Of a stretch of 64,000 nt of DNA, positions 10,594 through 22,072 are shown one piece after another. The stretch is taken from NCBI RefSeq assembly GCF_026319325.1, contig NZ_JAPDMU010000003.1, positions 372,001 through 436,000 on the forward strand, written 5' to 3'. The stretch comes from Methylophaga sp. OBS3 (lineage in GTDB: Bacteria; Pseudomonadota; Gammaproteobacteria; Nitrosococcales; Methylophagaceae). Under the pieces are notes generated by a model. It was not told where the DNA came from. It saw nothing but the letters and a program-made list of their open reading frames with translations, and ran no database searches. Positions within the stretch are counted from its first letter, which is position 1. Each line of letters starts with the position of its first letter. The translations under genes and the position numbers were made by a program.

Positions 10594-11372
10594 ACGGTTC
10601 CGTTAAAATCAGGTTTCTGGCCATCTTTCCATTGCACAGCAAGGCCATTGGTATAGCGCATATCAACCATCGCGATTTGTTCGCGATACACCGCCAGTTG
10701 GTTTCCTAATACGCGAATAAATCTTTGTAACCGTGCGTTACTGTCTGCACGCCCCAGCTCCAGTTCTAATTCATTGGTAAATGTCATACCCCAGCTACGA
10801 CGTTCATCCATTCTCAAACTCAGGATCCGTAGTTCCAGAGCATTTAATTCTTGCTGCATATCGACTAAGCGACGAGCCATCATTTCACTGCTGCCTTCGG
10901 GGCCAAATAACGTGACCAAACCATCAGGAAAGGTTTCTGCGGCTGGGTAAAACACTTGCCCACGGTTATTTACCAGACCATCTTGATTCCAACGTGCTAC
11001 TGCTTGGTGTTCGGTCACAATCAAATGCAACGTATCAGGCCACACTCTGCGAACCTGGATTTGATCAACCCATGGAATTTCTTTAGCCGCAGTTCGTAAA
11101 CCTGCAACATCAACATCAATAAAGCTTCCTGTGACGTATGGCTTCACGACTTGTTGTAAATATTGTCTATCGGTGTGTTGCAACTCACCTTCAACCGTTA
11201 CATGCAAAACTGGCAGCGTGTCGTCTTGGTGCAAATAAAAACCACTGCCAACAATCACCAATAAGGTCAGCATTGTCACAATGACACGCACACGTTGCGC
11301 CCAATCAACCGCCTCACGCGGCTTTTGGGGTGCTTTTCGAGTTGCGCCTACTTTGCGACGTTCTGCTCTCAC
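10590..11372 (-). CDS. ftsQ: Cell division protein FtsQ
   Basis: Bitopic divisome scaffold that links FtsL/FtsB and FtsW/FtsI to the Z-ring. The 260-residue protein has a basic cytoplasmic start, one membrane span at about 28-48, a POTRA domain (about 55-125, starting L-P-V-L-H-V-T-V-E-G) and the FtsQ beta domain to about 245. Length is close to E. coli FtsQ (276 aa). It overlaps ddl by 4 nt and ftsA by 4 nt, so translation is probably coupled through the run. Confidence 0.94.
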   Translation of the reverse strand: MRAERRKVGATRKAPQKPREAVDWAQRVRVIVTMLTLLVIVGSGFYLHQDDTLPVLHVTVEGELQHTDRQYLQQVVKPYVTGSFIDVDVAGLRTAAKEIPWVDQIQVRRVWPDTLHLIVTEHQAVARWNQDGLVNNRGQVFYPAAETFPDGLVTLFGPEGSSEMMARRLVDMQQELNALELRILSLRMDERRSWGMTFTNELELELGRADSNARLQRFIRVLGNQLAVYREQIAMVDMRYTNGLAVQWKDGQKPDFNGTV

Positions 11373-12307
11373 TGATCGCCCTCCAAGCTATACTCAAGTA
11401 CCCGCCAGCACAGTTGTTGAAAATCTAAACCAGCTTGTTTGGCTGCCATTGGTACCAAGCTGTGATCTGTCATACCCGGCACACTGTTAGCTTCTAATAA
11501 ATAAAAATTGCCTTTGGTATCGGCCATCACATCGATACGGCCCCAACCACGCATTTGCAGGCTGTTAAATGCTGACAACGCAAGTGACTGACACAGTTTT
11601 TCCTGTTCTGACTCAAGACCACAAGGACAAAGGTATTCAGTGGTGTTAGCTTGATACTTCGCATCAAAGTCATAAAACGCATTTGGTGTTTTCAAACGAA
11701 TCACCGGTAATGCTTCACCATCCAAAATACTTGCGGTGTATTCAGCGCCATTGACCCATTGTTCAGCGATAACGTCATCGTCATATTGCAATGCCGTGGC
11801 AATCGCTGCGGTAACTTCTTCACCATTAACAACTTTGCTCATACCAATGCTTGAGCCTTCACGCACTGGCTTAATGACTATTGGCAAGCCGAGATGTTTT
11901 ACAAGTTCAACGGCATCAGTTTCGGCATTAACATGCTGGAATTTCGGCGTTGGTAAACCTTGTTGTTGCCAGATAAGTTTGCTGATGCGTTTATTCATCG
12001 ACAGCATCGCACCAGTAACACCGCTACCCGTAAAAGGCATTCCCATTGCTTGTAATAAGCCCTGGATTTCGCCGTCCTCACCACCACGACCATGCAATAC
12101 AACAAACGCACGGTCGTATTTGCCATGACGCAATGTAATATCCACTTGTTTATCAACATCAATGCCAACAGCATCAATGCCTTGAGCCTGTAGTGCAGTC
12201 AAAACAGCATTACCGCTGCGCAGTGAAATCTCACGCTCAGCACTACGACCGCCCATTAATACGGCAACCCGACCAAATGCTTTGGGATCAGTCACACGGC
12301 GACTCAT
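11369..12307 (-). CDS. ddl: D-alanine--D-alanine ligase
   Basis: ATP-grasp enzyme joining two D-alanines for the peptidoglycan stem peptide. The 312-residue length matches DdlB. Visible motifs are V-L-M-G-G-R-S-A-E-R-E near the start, H-G-R-G-G-E-D-G-E (about 73-81), the ATP-grasp loop E-G-S-S-I-G-M-S and the C-terminal L-L-E-A-N-S-V-P-G-M-T metal/substrate site. It lies between murB and ftsQ as DdlB does in E. coli. The D-Ala supply enzyme Alr is encoded at 32-33 kb in this window. Confidence 0.96.
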   Translation of the reverse strand: MSRRVTDPKAFGRVAVLMGGRSAEREISLRSGNAVLTALQAQGIDAVGIDVDKQVDITLRHGKYDRAFVVLHGRGGEDGEIQGLLQAMGMPFTGSGVTGAMLSMNKRISKLIWQQQGLPTPKFQHVNAETDAVELVKHLGLPIVIKPVREGSSIGMSKVVNGEEVTAAIATALQYDDDVIAEQWVNGAEYTASILDGEALPVIRLKTPNAFYDFDAKYQANTTEYLCPCGLESEQEKLCQSLALSAFNSLQMRGWGRIDVMADTKGNFYLLEANSVPGMTDHSLVPMAAKQAGLDFQQLCWRVLEYSLEGDQ

Positions 12308-13197
12308 GCATGTTCTCCAATAATGTGTACTTCTGGCGTTAACTCGACGCCATGCTGTTCCGTAACTTTTTGCTGTACTAACTTAATTAATGATTCGATG
12401 TCAGCAGCGCTTGCAGTACCGTCATTAACAATGAAATTGGCATGTTTTTCTGACACAATCGCGCCACCAATTCGTAAACCTTTTAGTTCTGCCGACTCAA
12501 TAAGACGACCAGCAAAATCACCCGGTGGATTACGAAATACCGAACCAGCACAAGGTTGGTTAGTTGGTTGACTCGCATTACGTTTACGTAAAAGCGTTTT
12601 AATCAAGTCAGCTTCGGTTTGGGCATCACCATTTTCAAACTGCAGTGTTGCCGAAACAAACCACTCATCTTTTGGTGCTTTAACGCTACGGTAATTCACC
12701 TCAAACTCACTCGCTTCTCGGTTGTTTAATTCACCTGCGCGACTCACCGTCGTTACTGATTTCACAAACTGCCAAGTTTCGCTGCCATGAGCACCAGCAT
12801 TCATCGCTAATGCACCACCAAATGTTCCCGGAATGCCTGCCAAAAATGCACCACCAGCTAAACCAGCACGTGCCGATTGTTTCGCAATTTTGCTGCAGTA
12901 AACACCAACTTCAGCCGTGACTTCATTACCGTCAATCTCAATTTCTTGAAGCGTCCCAGCCGTTGCGATCACGGTTCCCGCAAAACCACCATCTCTAACT
13001 AATAAGTTGCTACCTAAACCAAGCCATAGCACTGGCTCTGTTGCTGGTAATTGACTCAAAAACAAAGCCAAATCTTCAATATCTTTTGGTTGATAGAACC
13101 GATGTGCATTACCACCCACGCGCCATGAGGTATGACCCGATAACGATTCGTTAAATCGGAGTTCACCGCGAAGTTGTGATTGCATTGCCGTCATCAC
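12304..13197 (-). CDS. murB: UDP-N-acetylenolpyruvoylglucosamine reductase
   Basis: FAD enzyme that reduces the enolpyruvyl group to the lactyl ether of UDP-MurNAc. At 297 residues it is the shorter, type II-like form rather than the 342-residue E. coli form. The FAD-binding segment [10 protein letters not shown] and the [10 protein letters not shown] motif are present. The motif C-A-G-S-V-F-R-N-P carries the serine proton donor. Two start codons occur in tandem (ATGATG). It overlaps murC and ddl by 4 nt each. Confidence 0.95.
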   Translation of the reverse strand: MMTAMQSQLRGELRFNESLSGHTSWRVGGNAHRFYQPKDIEDLALFLSQLPATEPVLWLGLGSNLLVRDGGFAGTVIATAGTLQEIEIDGNEVTAEVGVYCSKIAKQSARAGLAGGAFLAGIPGTFGGALAMNAGAHGSETWQFVKSVTTVSRAGELNNREASEFEVNYRSVKAPKDEWFVSATLQFENGDAQTEADLIKTLLRKRNASQPTNQPCAGSVFRNPPGDFAGRLIESAELKGLRIGGAIVSEKHANFIVNDGTASAADIESLIKLVQQKVTEQHGVELTPEVHIIGEHA

Positions 13198-14612
13198 ACT
13201 TCACCTTCCAGCATGCCGTCGAGTTCACGGGCAATAGCACCAATATCACCAGCACCAAGTGTTAACAAAAGATCGCCATCTTGCAGTAAGCCCGGTAATA
13301 ACTCATAAAGCGCCTGTTTGTTCTCTACAAACACAGGCTCTACCTGACCGCGCAAACGAATCGCACGACATAAACTGCGAGAATCAGCACCCGGAATTTT
13401 TGCTTCGCCTGCTGGATAGACTTCAAGCACGACCAATACATCGGCTGATGACAAGACCTTGGTAAAGTCTTCGAACAAGTCACGTGTACGCGTATAACGA
13501 TGAGGCTGAAATACCACTACTAATCGTCTTTCAGGCCAGCCACCTTTTGCTGCAGCTAAGGTTGCTGCAACTTCGGTTGGATGATGACCATAATCATCAA
13601 CTAGCAATACGCTGCCGTGGGAAGTTTGTTTGTCACCCAATAAATTAAAGCGGCGCCCAACACCATCAAACTTACTTAACGCCGACTGACATGCTTCAAC
13701 ACTAACGCCTAAATTACGGGCAACGGTTAATGCTGCTGTTGCGTTTAATGCGTTATGTAAACCTGGCATGTTTAACGTAATTGGATACGACAAACCTGTT
13801 TGTTGCTCAGTGACAGTAAAGCTAATTTGGCCTTGATGTTGGCTTAAATCAGACAAGCGGTAATCTGCTTCCTCTGATTGGCCATAACGCATGATCGGAC
13901 GTGTAACATCCGGTAATACGCTGACAACTTCAGGATCATCGGTACACATGACTGCCAAGCCATAGAATGGCAAGTGATGTAAAAATTCAATAAAGGTCGC
14001 TTTTAACTTATTAAAATCGCCTTCATAAGTAGCCATGTGGTCATCATCAATATTGGTGACAACGGCAATCATTGGTTGCAAATATAAAAACGAAGCATCA
14101 CTCTCATCCGCTTCAGCAACCAAATATCGGCCTGTACCTAATCGTGCATTGGTACCAGCACTATTCAAACGACCACCAATGACAAATGTTGGATCTAGCT
14201 CACCTTCACTTAACAGTGCTGCGATCAAGCTTGTTGTTGTCGTTTTACCGTGAGTACCAGCAACCGCAATACCGTAACTAAAGCGCATTAACTCAGCTAA
14301 CATCTCAGCGCGTGGTACCACTGGAATACGCTGCTCGCGTGCTGCTTGAAGCTCGATGTTGTCTTCATTGACTGCTGTTGTGACTACCACTACATCAGTG
14401 CCAGCCAGATTTTCTGGTGCATGGCCAATAATAATATTGGCACCTAATTTACGAAGGTGTTGGATCAAAGCGTTTTCTGCCAAATCACTACCACTTACTT
14501 GGTAACCCAAGTTGAGTAGTACCTCGGCAATACCGCCCATACCCACACCACCAATACCAATGAAGTGGATATGTTTCACTCGGCTTTGCATTGCTGATGT
14601 TAATTTAGCCAT
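13194..14612 (-). CDS. murC: UDP-N-acetylmuramate--L-alanine ligase
   Basis: Adds L-alanine to UDP-MurNAc, the first amino acid of the stem peptide. The ATP loop is G-T-H-G-K-T-T-T and the N-terminal UDP-binding site is [11 protein letters not shown] use the ATG at 14610-14612 (472 aa), which overlaps the murG end by 8 nt. An in-frame start 60 nt further up would add residues unlike the family. Three Mur-ligase domains are complete and length is close to E. coli MurC (491 aa). Confidence 0.96.
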   Translation of the reverse strand: MAKLTSAMQSRVKHIHFIGIGGVGMGGIAEVLLNLGYQVSGSDLAENALIQHLRKLGANIIIGHAPENLAGTDVVVVTTAVNEDNIELQAAREQRIPVVPRAEMLAELMRFSYGIAVAGTHGKTTTTSLIAALLSEGELDPTFVIGGRLNSAGTNARLGTGRYLVAEADESDASFLYLQPMIAVVTNIDDDHMATYEGDFNKLKATFIEFLHHLPFYGLAVMCTDDPEVVSVLPDVTRPIMRYGQSEEADYRLSDLSQHQGQISFTVTEQQTGLSYPITLNMPGLHNALNATAALTVARNLGVSVEACQSALSKFDGVGRRFNLLGDKQTSHGSVLLVDDYGHHPTEVAATLAAAKGGWPERRLVVVFQPHRYTRTRDLFEDFTKVLSSADVLVVLEVYPAGEAKIPGADSRSLCRAIRLRGQVEPVFVENKQALYELLPGLLQDGDLLLTLGAGDIGAIARELDGMLEGEV

Positions 14613-15678
14613 GCAACTGCTCCATACAAATATTTGCGATAACTTCCGCACTACCAATACGTGCCTGCTCACGAGCTGACTTAGCCATTGAAAGCAGTCT
14701 TGAACGATCGCTGTTTAATTCTTTGATAATGTTTGCCAATGCTTCGACGTTTAAATCAGCGTCTTGGATCAGAATGCCAGCACCAGCATTAGTTAATACT
14801 TGCGCATTAACCGTTTGATGATCATCAACCGCATAAGGATATGGCACCAAGATTGAGGCCACACCAGCAGCTGCGACTTCAGCAATAGTTAGTGCACCAG
14901 CACGACAGATCACTAAATCTGCTTTGGCATAACTTGCGGCCATATCATCTATAAAGGCTGTAACGTCAGCTTCAACACCTGCTTTTTGATAGCTTTCTTT
15001 TGCTGCAGCTAAATGACGCTCACCACACTGATGTAATACGTTTGGACGTTCAGCTTCAGTCATTGTTGCCAAAGCTGCAGGTACGGTCTCGTTCAAACTA
15101 CGTGCACCAAGACTGCCGCCCAATACCAAAATATTGAGTTTGTTTTCACCGTCTTGATAACGCAGTTCAGGCGCTGGAATATTTTCAATCGCTGCACGAA
15201 CAGGATTACCCACCCACTGTGCTTTAGCTGACTTAATACTGTTTGCAAACCCCAGTAAGACAGCTTTAGAAAATGGACTTAACAAACGGTTGGTTAGGCC
15301 TGCGATTGCATTTTGCTCATGGATAACGAGTGGTGTTTTTGACAGCCATGCCGCAATTCCACCTGGACCAGAGGCAAAACCACCCAAACCTAACACTACA
15401 TCAGGCGCAAAGTTTTTAAGGTGATGACGTGCTTCTAATACAGCTTTCACCAGTTTGAATGGTGCTGTTAACCAGCCCATTAAGCCGTTACCACGTAGTC
15501 CTTGCACAGAAATTAGGTTTAGCTCAATATCCGCTGCAGGCACTAAGCGTGCTTCGATACCTTTCGCAGTACCCATCCAGCTCACTTCATTACCACGTGA
15601 ACGTAATACTTCCGCCACAGCCAATGCCGGAAATACATGTCCGCCGGTTCCACCTGCCATAATCATCACGCGGCTCAT
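14605..15678 (-). CDS. murG: UDP-GlcNAc:undecaprenyl-PP-MurNAc-pentapeptide GlcNAc transferase
   Basis: Peripheral inner-membrane GT-B glycosyltransferase that converts lipid I to lipid II. The 357-residue protein opens with the G-loop G-G-T-G-G-H-V-F-P (about 9-17). A second glycine loop L-G-G-S-L-G-A-R-S and the donor-site motif [10 protein letters not shown] are also seen. Length equals E. coli MurG (355 aa). It overlaps ftsW by 4 nt and murC by 8 nt. Confidence 0.97.
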   Translation of the reverse strand: MSRVMIMAGGTGGHVFPALAVAEVLRSRGNEVSWMGTAKGIEARLVPAADIELNLISVQGLRGNGLMGWLTAPFKLVKAVLEARHHLKNFAPDVVLGLGGFASGPGGIAAWLSKTPLVIHEQNAIAGLTNRLLSPFSKAVLLGFANSIKSAKAQWVGNPVRAAIENIPAPELRYQDGENKLNILVLGGSLGARSLNETVPAALATMTEAERPNVLHQCGERHLAAAKESYQKAGVEADVTAFIDDMAASYAKADLVICRAGALTIAEVAAAGVASILVPYPYAVDDHQTVNAQVLTNAGAGILIQDADLNVEALANIIKELNSDRSRLLSMAKSAREQARIGSAEVIANICMEQLHG

Positions 15679-16811
15679 CGTCTGACCCTCGCAGCTGCTG
15701 TTTCTGGCTGACGCGTTTCTAGATCGACGCGAAGTAATAAACCAATTGCAATGCAGACAATAATCAAACTACTGCCACCGTAACTCATCAATGGCAAAGT
15801 CAAACCTTTGGTTGGTAAAGCGCCCATGTTGACGCCCATGTTGACGCAAGCCTGTAAGCCCAGCCAAATACCAATACCGTAAGCTACTTGGGCGCCAAAA
15901 CGCTGACCTGCCAGCTCTGCAGCACGGCCAATTGAAAGTGCACGCCAAATCAACATGAAGAACAAGCCAATTACTACTAAGGCACCAATTAGACCGAGCT
16001 CTTCAGCAATGATCGAAAACAAAAAGTCGGTATGTGCTTCTGGCAAATAAAACAGTTTTTGCATACTGCTACCCAGACCAACCCCTAACCAGTCACCACG
16101 ACCAAATGCGATCAAGGCTTGGGTTAACTGGAAGCCACTACCAAATGGATCAGCCCATGGATCCATAAAGCTTTGTAATCGTTGCAAACGATATGGTGCC
16201 AACATGACTAATAGATAAAACAAGCCACCCAATACCGAAATCATCATGACGAAAATGCTAACGCGAGCACCGCCAAGAAATAACATCGCTACTACCGTTG
16301 AGAGAATGACAACGATAGAGCCCATGTCTGGCTGTAATAACAAAAGGAAAGAGGCGATACCCAACAACATCATCGGCGCTAGGATCCCAGCCATTGCTGT
16401 ACCGATTTGTCCTTGGTGACGTTGTAAATAGTCCGCGATATAGATGATCGCAAATAATTTCATCAGCTCGGCTACCTGTAAGTTCACAGGTCCTAGCGGC
16501 AACCAACGCGCACTACCATTTACTTCACGGCCAATACCGGGGATCAACACCAGTGCCAGCAGGATAATACCCATCATCAACAGTTGCGGTGCTAACTGCT
16601 GCCAGCTGAACAAGCGAATTGACATCACTGCCCAAGCAAAGCCTAATCCCATCAATGCATAAACAAACTGTCTGATGAAGAAATATAAAGGCTGACCTGT
16701 TTTACTCTCAGCCATAGTGATAGATGCAGAGCAAACCATAATCAGCCCGACCATCAATAAGCCGAGCGCTGCAAACAGCACATGACGGTCGAATTGTTGG
16801 CTCAAGCTCAT
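15675..16811 (-). CDS. ftsW: Septal peptidoglycan glycosyltransferase FtsW (SEDS)
   Basis: Polytopic SEDS polymerase that works with FtsI to build septal glycan strands. The 378-residue protein has about ten hydrophobic spans. SEDS signatures are present: the G-S-A-R-W-L-P-L-G segment around 102-110, a long periplasmic loop with P-E-A-H-T-D-F-L-F-S-I, and P-L-M-S-Y-G-G-S-S near the C-terminus. It sits between murD and murG as in E. coli, with 4-nt overlaps at both ends. Confidence 0.96.
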   Translation of the reverse strand: MSLSQQFDRHVLFAALGLLMVGLIMVCSASITMAESKTGQPLYFFIRQFVYALMGLGFAWAVMSIRLFSWQQLAPQLLMMGIILLALVLIPGIGREVNGSARWLPLGPVNLQVAELMKLFAIIYIADYLQRHQGQIGTAMAGILAPMMLLGIASFLLLLQPDMGSIVVILSTVVAMLFLGGARVSIFVMMISVLGGLFYLLVMLAPYRLQRLQSFMDPWADPFGSGFQLTQALIAFGRGDWLGVGLGSSMQKLFYLPEAHTDFLFSIIAEELGLIGALVVIGLFFMLIWRALSIGRAAELAGQRFGAQVAYGIGIWLGLQACVNMGVNMGALPTKGLTLPLMSYGGSSLIIVCIAIGLLLRVDLETRQPETAAARVRR

Positions 16812-18163
16812 GGTTGCAGCTCCCGAACAGCTTGTTCAAATTGCTGACCACGGTCGGCATAGTTTGCAAACATATCGAAACTGGCACATGCCGGTGACAA
16901 CAATACTTGCATACCCTCTTCGGCCAATTGGCTGGCCATATTCACAGCCGCTTTAATACTTTCTGCAGTTTGTGTAATAACTTGCTTAGGAATCACTCTG
17001 GCAATTTCAGCTGCGGCCTCACCAATTAACACCACGGCATGAACATAGGTTGCTAACACAGCAGTCAATCCAGAAAAGTCTTGGCCTTTGCCAACACCAC
17101 CCAGAATCATGACCAGCTTGCCAGTACCGGCAAAACCTTCAATTGCTGCGATGCTTGCACCAACGTTAGTTGCTTTTGAGTCGTTGTACCAACGAACCCC
17201 ACGACGCTCACGAACCAAACGGCAACGGTGTGGTAAACCTTTAAATTCACGCAAGGCTGACAACATCGCCTGCATAGATAACCCCATCACACTACCTAGT
17301 GCGAGTGCTGCCAGTGCGTTGGCAATATTATGTTGACCGACGATTTTCATATCGCTAACCGGCATCAACTCATATTGGCCTTCACACAACCACGGTTGCT
17401 CATCAATCATACGAACAGCAAAATCTTGCTCTTGAGGCGCATGGATACTAAATCCAATCGTTTGACGGTTATCTTCTGCCATGGCGGCCACAACAGGATC
17501 GTCACGGTTAATAATCATGACGCCTTCGCCTTGGTAAATCCGTTGTTTGGCGAGTTGATAGTCTTCAAAGCTATCGTAACGGTCTAAGTGGTCAGGGCTG
17601 ATATTGAGAATGACCGCAGCAAATGCATTCAAACTACGTACAGTTTCTAACTGAAAGCTGGACAACTCTAATACATAAAAATCGACAGGCGCTTCATCAA
17701 GTAAATCCAAGGCTGGTATGCCTAAATTGCCGCCTGTAGCAACTTTCTTACCTGACAACTGAGCCATCAGACTGACTAAGGTCGTCACAGTGCTTTTACC
17801 GTTTGAACCGCTAATCGCAACGACGGGCGCGACGGCATAACGAGCAAATAACTCAACATCACCAACGATTTCAATGCCTGCATCAGCTGCAGCCTGAATC
17901 TCAGGCATTCTTGGGTCAACACCTGGGCTTAACACGATTTGATCTGCGTGTTGTAACCACTCAATGCTAAGACCACCGGTACGTACCAATACTTCAGGAT
18001 AATCTTGTTGCAACTGTTGTAAGCCAGGTGGTTGCTCACGAGTATCCATGACAGCTACAGCAGCACCATGCATACGTAAAAAACGGGCACATGACAGCCC
18101 GGTCTGTCCCAGACCGACAATAACGCAGTTTTTATTTTGCATCTTGGCCATCAAATAACTCAT
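16808..18163 (-). CDS. murD: UDP-N-acetylmuramoylalanine--D-glutamate ligase
   Basis: Adds D-glutamate to UDP-MurNAc-L-Ala. The 451-residue protein has the N-terminal [12 protein letters not shown] loop, the ATP loop G-S-N-G-K-S-T, the central N-I-S-P-D-H-L-D motif and [14 protein letters not shown]. The start at 18163 forms an ATGA overlap with mraY. A second in-frame ATG four codons in (M-A-K-M-Q) is an alternative. No domain is missing. Confidence 0.96.
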   Translation of the reverse strand: MSYLMAKMQNKNCVIVGLGQTGLSCARFLRMHGAAVAVMDTREQPPGLQQLQQDYPEVLVRTGGLSIEWLQHADQIVLSPGVDPRMPEIQAAADAGIEIVGDVELFARYAVAPVVAISGSNGKSTVTTLVSLMAQLSGKKVATGGNLGIPALDLLDEAPVDFYVLELSSFQLETVRSLNAFAAVILNISPDHLDRYDSFEDYQLAKQRIYQGEGVMIINRDDPVVAAMAEDNRQTIGFSIHAPQEQDFAVRMIDEQPWLCEGQYELMPVSDMKIVGQHNIANALAALALGSVMGLSMQAMLSALREFKGLPHRCRLVRERRGVRWYNDSKATNVGASIAAIEGFAGTGKLVMILGGVGKGQDFSGLTAVLATYVHAVVLIGEAAAEIARVIPKQVITQTAESIKAAVNMASQLAEEGMQVLLSPACASFDMFANYADRGQQFEQAVRELQP

Positions 18164-19242
18164 CTAATTTTCAGTGTTGCCAAACCGATTAACACAAGGA
18201 ATACGGTAATGATCCAAAAGCGCACGATGATCCGTGGCTCAGGCCAACCTTTTAATTCGTAATGGTGATGAATAGGTGCCATCAAAAAAACACGTTTGCC
18301 ACGCCATTTATACGAAGCCACCTGAATCATGACCGACAAGGTTTCAATAACAAAAACACCGCCCATGATGAGTAGAACTAACTCTTGGCGAACGATAACA
18401 GCCACGATACCCAATGCCGCACCCAATGCTAATGCACCGACATCACCCATAAAGACTTGAGCTGGATAGGTGTTAAACCACAAGAAACCTAAACCAGCCC
18501 CAACCAATGCAGCGCAGAAAACGATAAGTTCACCAGAGCCTGGTACAAATGGTATTTGGAGATATCGCGAGAATTCAGCATGACCTGCAACATAGGCAAA
18601 AAGACCTAAAGCAGCAGCCACCATTACCGTCGGCATGATCGCCAAACCATCTAGACCATCAGTTAGGTTAACCGCGTTACTGCTGCCAACAATGACCAGA
18701 TAAGCCAGCAGCATGTACCAGCCACCTAAAGGAATAATGATTTCCTTAAAGAACGGCACGATTAACTGTGTTTCAGCCGGCACTGTCGCTGTTGAATATA
18801 AAAATACGGCTGCGCCAGCACCAACAACTGACTGCCAGAAATATTTGTAGCGACTGATTAAGCCTTTTGGATCTTGTCTAACCAGTTTGATGTAATCATC
18901 AACAAAACCAATGACACCAAATAACAAAGTCACCAGTAACACGACCCAAACATAGCGGTTACTTAAATCAGCCCAAAGTAATGTGCTAATGGCAATCGCC
19001 ACCAAAATCAGCGAACCGCCCATGGTTGGCGTGCCTTTTTTGCTGAAATGCGACTCAGGGCCATCAGTACGAACTACCTGACCAATCTGTTTAAAACTTA
19101 ATTGGCGAATCATTGCTGGCCCAACCACTAAGGCGATACCCAATGCTGTCATTACGCCCAAGATGGCACGTAATGTCAGATACTGAACTACGCTAAAGCC
19201 ACTGTAATACTGGCTTAGATATTCACTCAGAATTAACAGCAT
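18160..19242 (-). CDS. mraY: Phospho-MurNAc-pentapeptide translocase MraY
   Basis: Integral membrane enzyme making lipid I from UDP-MurNAc-pentapeptide and undecaprenyl phosphate. The 360-residue length equals E. coli MraY and about ten spans are evident. Catalytic motifs are the F-V-D-D-Y-I-K segment (Asp pair), [10 protein letters not shown] and the C-terminal [10 protein letters not shown] histidine triad. It abuts murF (stop/start overlap of one base at 19242) and overlaps murD by 4 nt. Confidence 0.97.
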   Translation of the reverse strand: MLLILSEYLSQYYSGFSVVQYLTLRAILGVMTALGIALVVGPAMIRQLSFKQIGQVVRTDGPESHFSKKGTPTMGGSLILVAIAISTLLWADLSNRYVWVVLLVTLLFGVIGFVDDYIKLVRQDPKGLISRYKYFWQSVVGAGAAVFLYSTATVPAETQLIVPFFKEIIIPLGGWYMLLAYLVIVGSSNAVNLTDGLDGLAIMPTVMVAAALGLFAYVAGHAEFSRYLQIPFVPGSGELIVFCAALVGAGLGFLWFNTYPAQVFMGDVGALALGAALGIVAVIVRQELVLLIMGGVFVIETLSVMIQVASYKWRGKRVFLMAPIHHHYELKGWPEPRIIVRFWIITVFLVLIGLATLKIR

Positions 19243-20597
19243 TAGCGCTCTCCTCCGCTTACTAAAGTGTCAGCCAGTTTGTCGAGTTGCATAAAACGTG
19301 AACCTTTAATCAGACAGGTCACGCCAGCTTGTAAGTTGTTTTGTAAATAGGCTTGTAAAGCATCTCGGTCTGCATAGTGCTCGGCATTCTCACCAAAGGC
19401 GGTTGTTGCTTGTGCGCTTTGCTCGCCAACAGTAAATAAACGGTTTACACCCGCCACTTTGGCATCAAGTCCCATTTGTTTGTGTACTTGCAGACTATCT
19501 GGACCTAATTCGCCAAAGTCACCCAATACTAACCAGCGTTGTTCTGGGAAGCTTTTCAATGTCGCCAATGCTTGACCAAATGAACCAGGGTTTGCGTTGT
19601 AGGTATCGTCAATCAACACCGCTTTTTGCTTGGTATTTCTCACTTGCAGACGATGTGGCACTGGTTTGATATTGGCCAAACCTTTAATCATTGCAGCAGG
19701 GTCAATACCCAGTGCATGACAAATTGTTATAGCAGCCAATGCATTAGCCACATTATGGGCACCAGGTAATGGCAATGTAACAAAGTGGTTTACGCCATCT
19801 AATTCCACCATGAAGCTGCTACCCGCAGGCGTTGTTTGGCAGTCTAGCGCCATCACGTCTGCTGAATTTTGCATGCCAAATGTCAGCGTTTTACGCTCGC
19901 CAATCAATGGTTTCCAAATCGCTTGATAGTCCATATCGGCATTTACGACAGCCACACCATCAGCTTTCAGGCCACCATAAATAGCGCCTTTTTCTGTCGC
20001 AACACCGTCTAAGCTGCCAAAGCCTTCTAAATGGGCAGCCCCAACATTATTGATAACGGCGACTTGAGGTTTAGCCATCGCAACCAGTCTGGCGATTTCG
20101 CCCAGATGATTGGCGCCCATCTCAATCACGGCATATTGGTGCTCAGCTTTAAGTCGGGTTAGCGTTAAAGGCACACCCAATTCATTATTCAAATTACCTT
20201 GGGTGGCAATAACATGATGCTGTTGTGCCAACATCGCACTGACCATTTCTTTCAGTGTTGTCTTGCCATTACTACCAGTAATCGCAACAATTTTTGCCTG
20301 ACTTTGTTCAGCCCAATGTGTTGCTAACTTGCCAAAAGCACTAACCACATCCTCAACGACCAACTGAGGTAACTCATCATCTTGTTTACGGCTGACTAAA
20401 GCGGCAACAGCACCGGCTTCACGAGCCTGTGCTAAATAATCATGGCCATCAACTTGGCTACCGGTTAATGCAATAAAAATGTCGCCTTTTTTAACTTTAC
20501 GGCTATCAATAGCAGTACCTGTAACTGCCGTGGCAGCACCTTGGTAATCACAACCGAGCAACTTGGCAATATCCGTTAACACCAGTGGCAAGCTCAT
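19242..20597 (-). CDS. murF: UDP-MurNAc-tripeptide--D-Ala-D-Ala ligase
   Basis: Attaches the D-Ala-D-Ala dipeptide made by Ddl. The 451-residue protein has the ATP loop T-G-S-N-G-K-T-T, the family segment [19 protein letters not shown], and [10 protein letters not shown] before the third domain. Length matches E. coli MurF (452 aa). It overlaps murE by 4 nt. Confidence 0.96.
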   Translation of the reverse strand: MSLPLVLTDIAKLLGCDYQGAATAVTGTAIDSRKVKKGDIFIALTGSQVDGHDYLAQAREAGAVAALVSRKQDDELPQLVVEDVVSAFGKLATHWAEQSQAKIVAITGSNGKTTLKEMVSAMLAQQHHVIATQGNLNNELGVPLTLTRLKAEHQYAVIEMGANHLGEIARLVAMAKPQVAVINNVGAAHLEGFGSLDGVATEKGAIYGGLKADGVAVVNADMDYQAIWKPLIGERKTLTFGMQNSADVMALDCQTTPAGSSFMVELDGVNHFVTLPLPGAHNVANALAAITICHALGIDPAAMIKGLANIKPVPHRLQVRNTKQKAVLIDDTYNANPGSFGQALATLKSFPEQRWLVLGDFGELGPDSLQVHKQMGLDAKVAGVNRLFTVGEQSAQATTAFGENAEHYADRDALQAYLQNNLQAGVTCLIKGSRFMQLDKLADTLVSGGER

Positions 20598-22072
20598 AGA
20601 TTTACTCCAGCCTGTTGTTGGCGCGCTGCCTGCGCTTCCATCACAACGGCAATATCATTAAAAGGTTGTTTCTGGCCTTGTTTTTCTTGGTAGGTCTCGT
20701 GACCTTTACCGGCAACAAGAATCATGTCGTCATTAGCGGCTTCGGCAACGGCATAAAAAATTGCTTCGCGCCGATCAGTTTTGACTAAGGCGCTTTCAGG
20801 TTTTTGTAGGCCGCTCAGAATGGCTTCGATAATGTTTTCACTACTTTCACTGCGCGGATTATCGTCAGTTAAAACCAATCTATCTGCGTGTTGCTCTGCT
20901 TGCTCACCCATTAACGGACGTTTGCCGGTGTCTCTGTCACCGCCACAACCAAACACACACCATAAAGCAGCGCTTTGGTTTAAATGTTGACGCATCGCAG
21001 TCAGTGCTTGGGCAATGGCATCCGGAGTATGGGCGTAATCAACAACAACTGATGGGCTGTTTTGTTCACGTAGTAATTGCATACGACCTGTTACAGGTTT
21101 TACGGCTGTCAAACACTTGGCGATAACCGCTGACTGATAATCCAATGCACTCAATACGGCTGCGGTTGCTAATAAATTATCCACATTAAAACGGCCTAAT
21201 AAGGGGCTATTAATATGGGTAGTTTTAGTCTGGCCGGTTAAATCGAAATGTAATCCCTCATTATCACAATGCAATCCACTTGCTTGCCAATCAGCAGTTT
21301 GTGTTTGGCTGTAGCTAACATGACTGATATGACTTTTTGGCTGAGCATAAAACTGCTGGCCATAGTTATCATCAATATTGAAAATTGCTGTATTAACAGA
21401 AGCAAATGTAAACAGGCGTTGTTTTGCTGCCGCATAAGATGCCATATCACCATGGTAATCAAGATGATCACGACTCAGGTTAGTAAACACTGCAATATTG
21501 ATATCAACAGCGTTTAACCGACCTTGCTCCAATGCATGTGATGACGCTTCCAAGACAACGTGCTTGATACCTTGTTGTTGCATCTCAGCCAAAACGCGCT
21601 GTAATTGCAGCGGACTTGGCGTTGTCATGCCTGTGTCTTGTAGCTGATTGATTCGACCTTGTCCTAAGGTGCCAATCACCCCACATGGGGTTGCCAATGA
21701 TTCCAAGCTTTGCGCGATAAACTGACTCACCGACGTTTTACCATTGGTGCCAGTCACCGCAATCACGGTCATTGATTTACTTGGCTGACCATAAAAGCGG
21801 TCACCTAATAAGCTAATTTTCTGATCTAGCTCTGCAATTTTTAATACCGGCACTGTCGTTTCAACACTATGTGAGTCATCGATAACGATAGCTTTAGCAC
21901 CGGCGTTAACCGCTTGGTCAACATGTTGCTGACGCATTGCTGATTGTTTGGCACTGGCAATAAATAAACCGGCAGTTTGCATCTCACGGCTATCCATTGA
22001 GATACGTTCGATCTCAATATCCAAGTCCAATGGCTCACACAATCCAGCAAGTAATCTATTTAATGAAATCAA
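20594..22072 (-). CDS. murE: UDP-MurNAc-L-alanyl-D-glutamate--2,6-diaminopimelate ligase
   Basis: Adds the third stem-peptide residue. The 492-residue protein has the ATP loop T-G-T-N-G-K-T-S and the segment D-N-P-R-S-E near residue 405. D-N-P-R is the motif that selects meso-diaminopimelate over lysine, so the cell wall is predicted to be Dap-type, as expected for a Gram-negative. It overlaps ftsI and murF by 4 nt each. Confidence 0.97.
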   Translation of the reverse strand: MISLNRLLAGLCEPLDLDIEIERISMDSREMQTAGLFIASAKQSAMRQQHVDQAVNAGAKAIVIDDSHSVETTVPVLKIAELDQKISLLGDRFYGQPSKSMTVIAVTGTNGKTSVSQFIAQSLESLATPCGVIGTLGQGRINQLQDTGMTTPSPLQLQRVLAEMQQQGIKHVVLEASSHALEQGRLNAVDINIAVFTNLSRDHLDYHGDMASYAAAKQRLFTFASVNTAIFNIDDNYGQQFYAQPKSHISHVSYSQTQTADWQASGLHCDNEGLHFDLTGQTKTTHINSPLLGRFNVDNLLATAAVLSALDYQSAVIAKCLTAVKPVTGRMQLLREQNSPSVVVDYAHTPDAIAQALTAMRQHLNQSAALWCVFGCGGDRDTGKRPLMGEQAEQHADRLVLTDDNPRSESSENIIEAILSGLQKPESALVKTDRREAIFYAVAEAANDDMILVAGKGHETYQEKQGQKQPFNDIAVVMEAQAARQQQAGVNL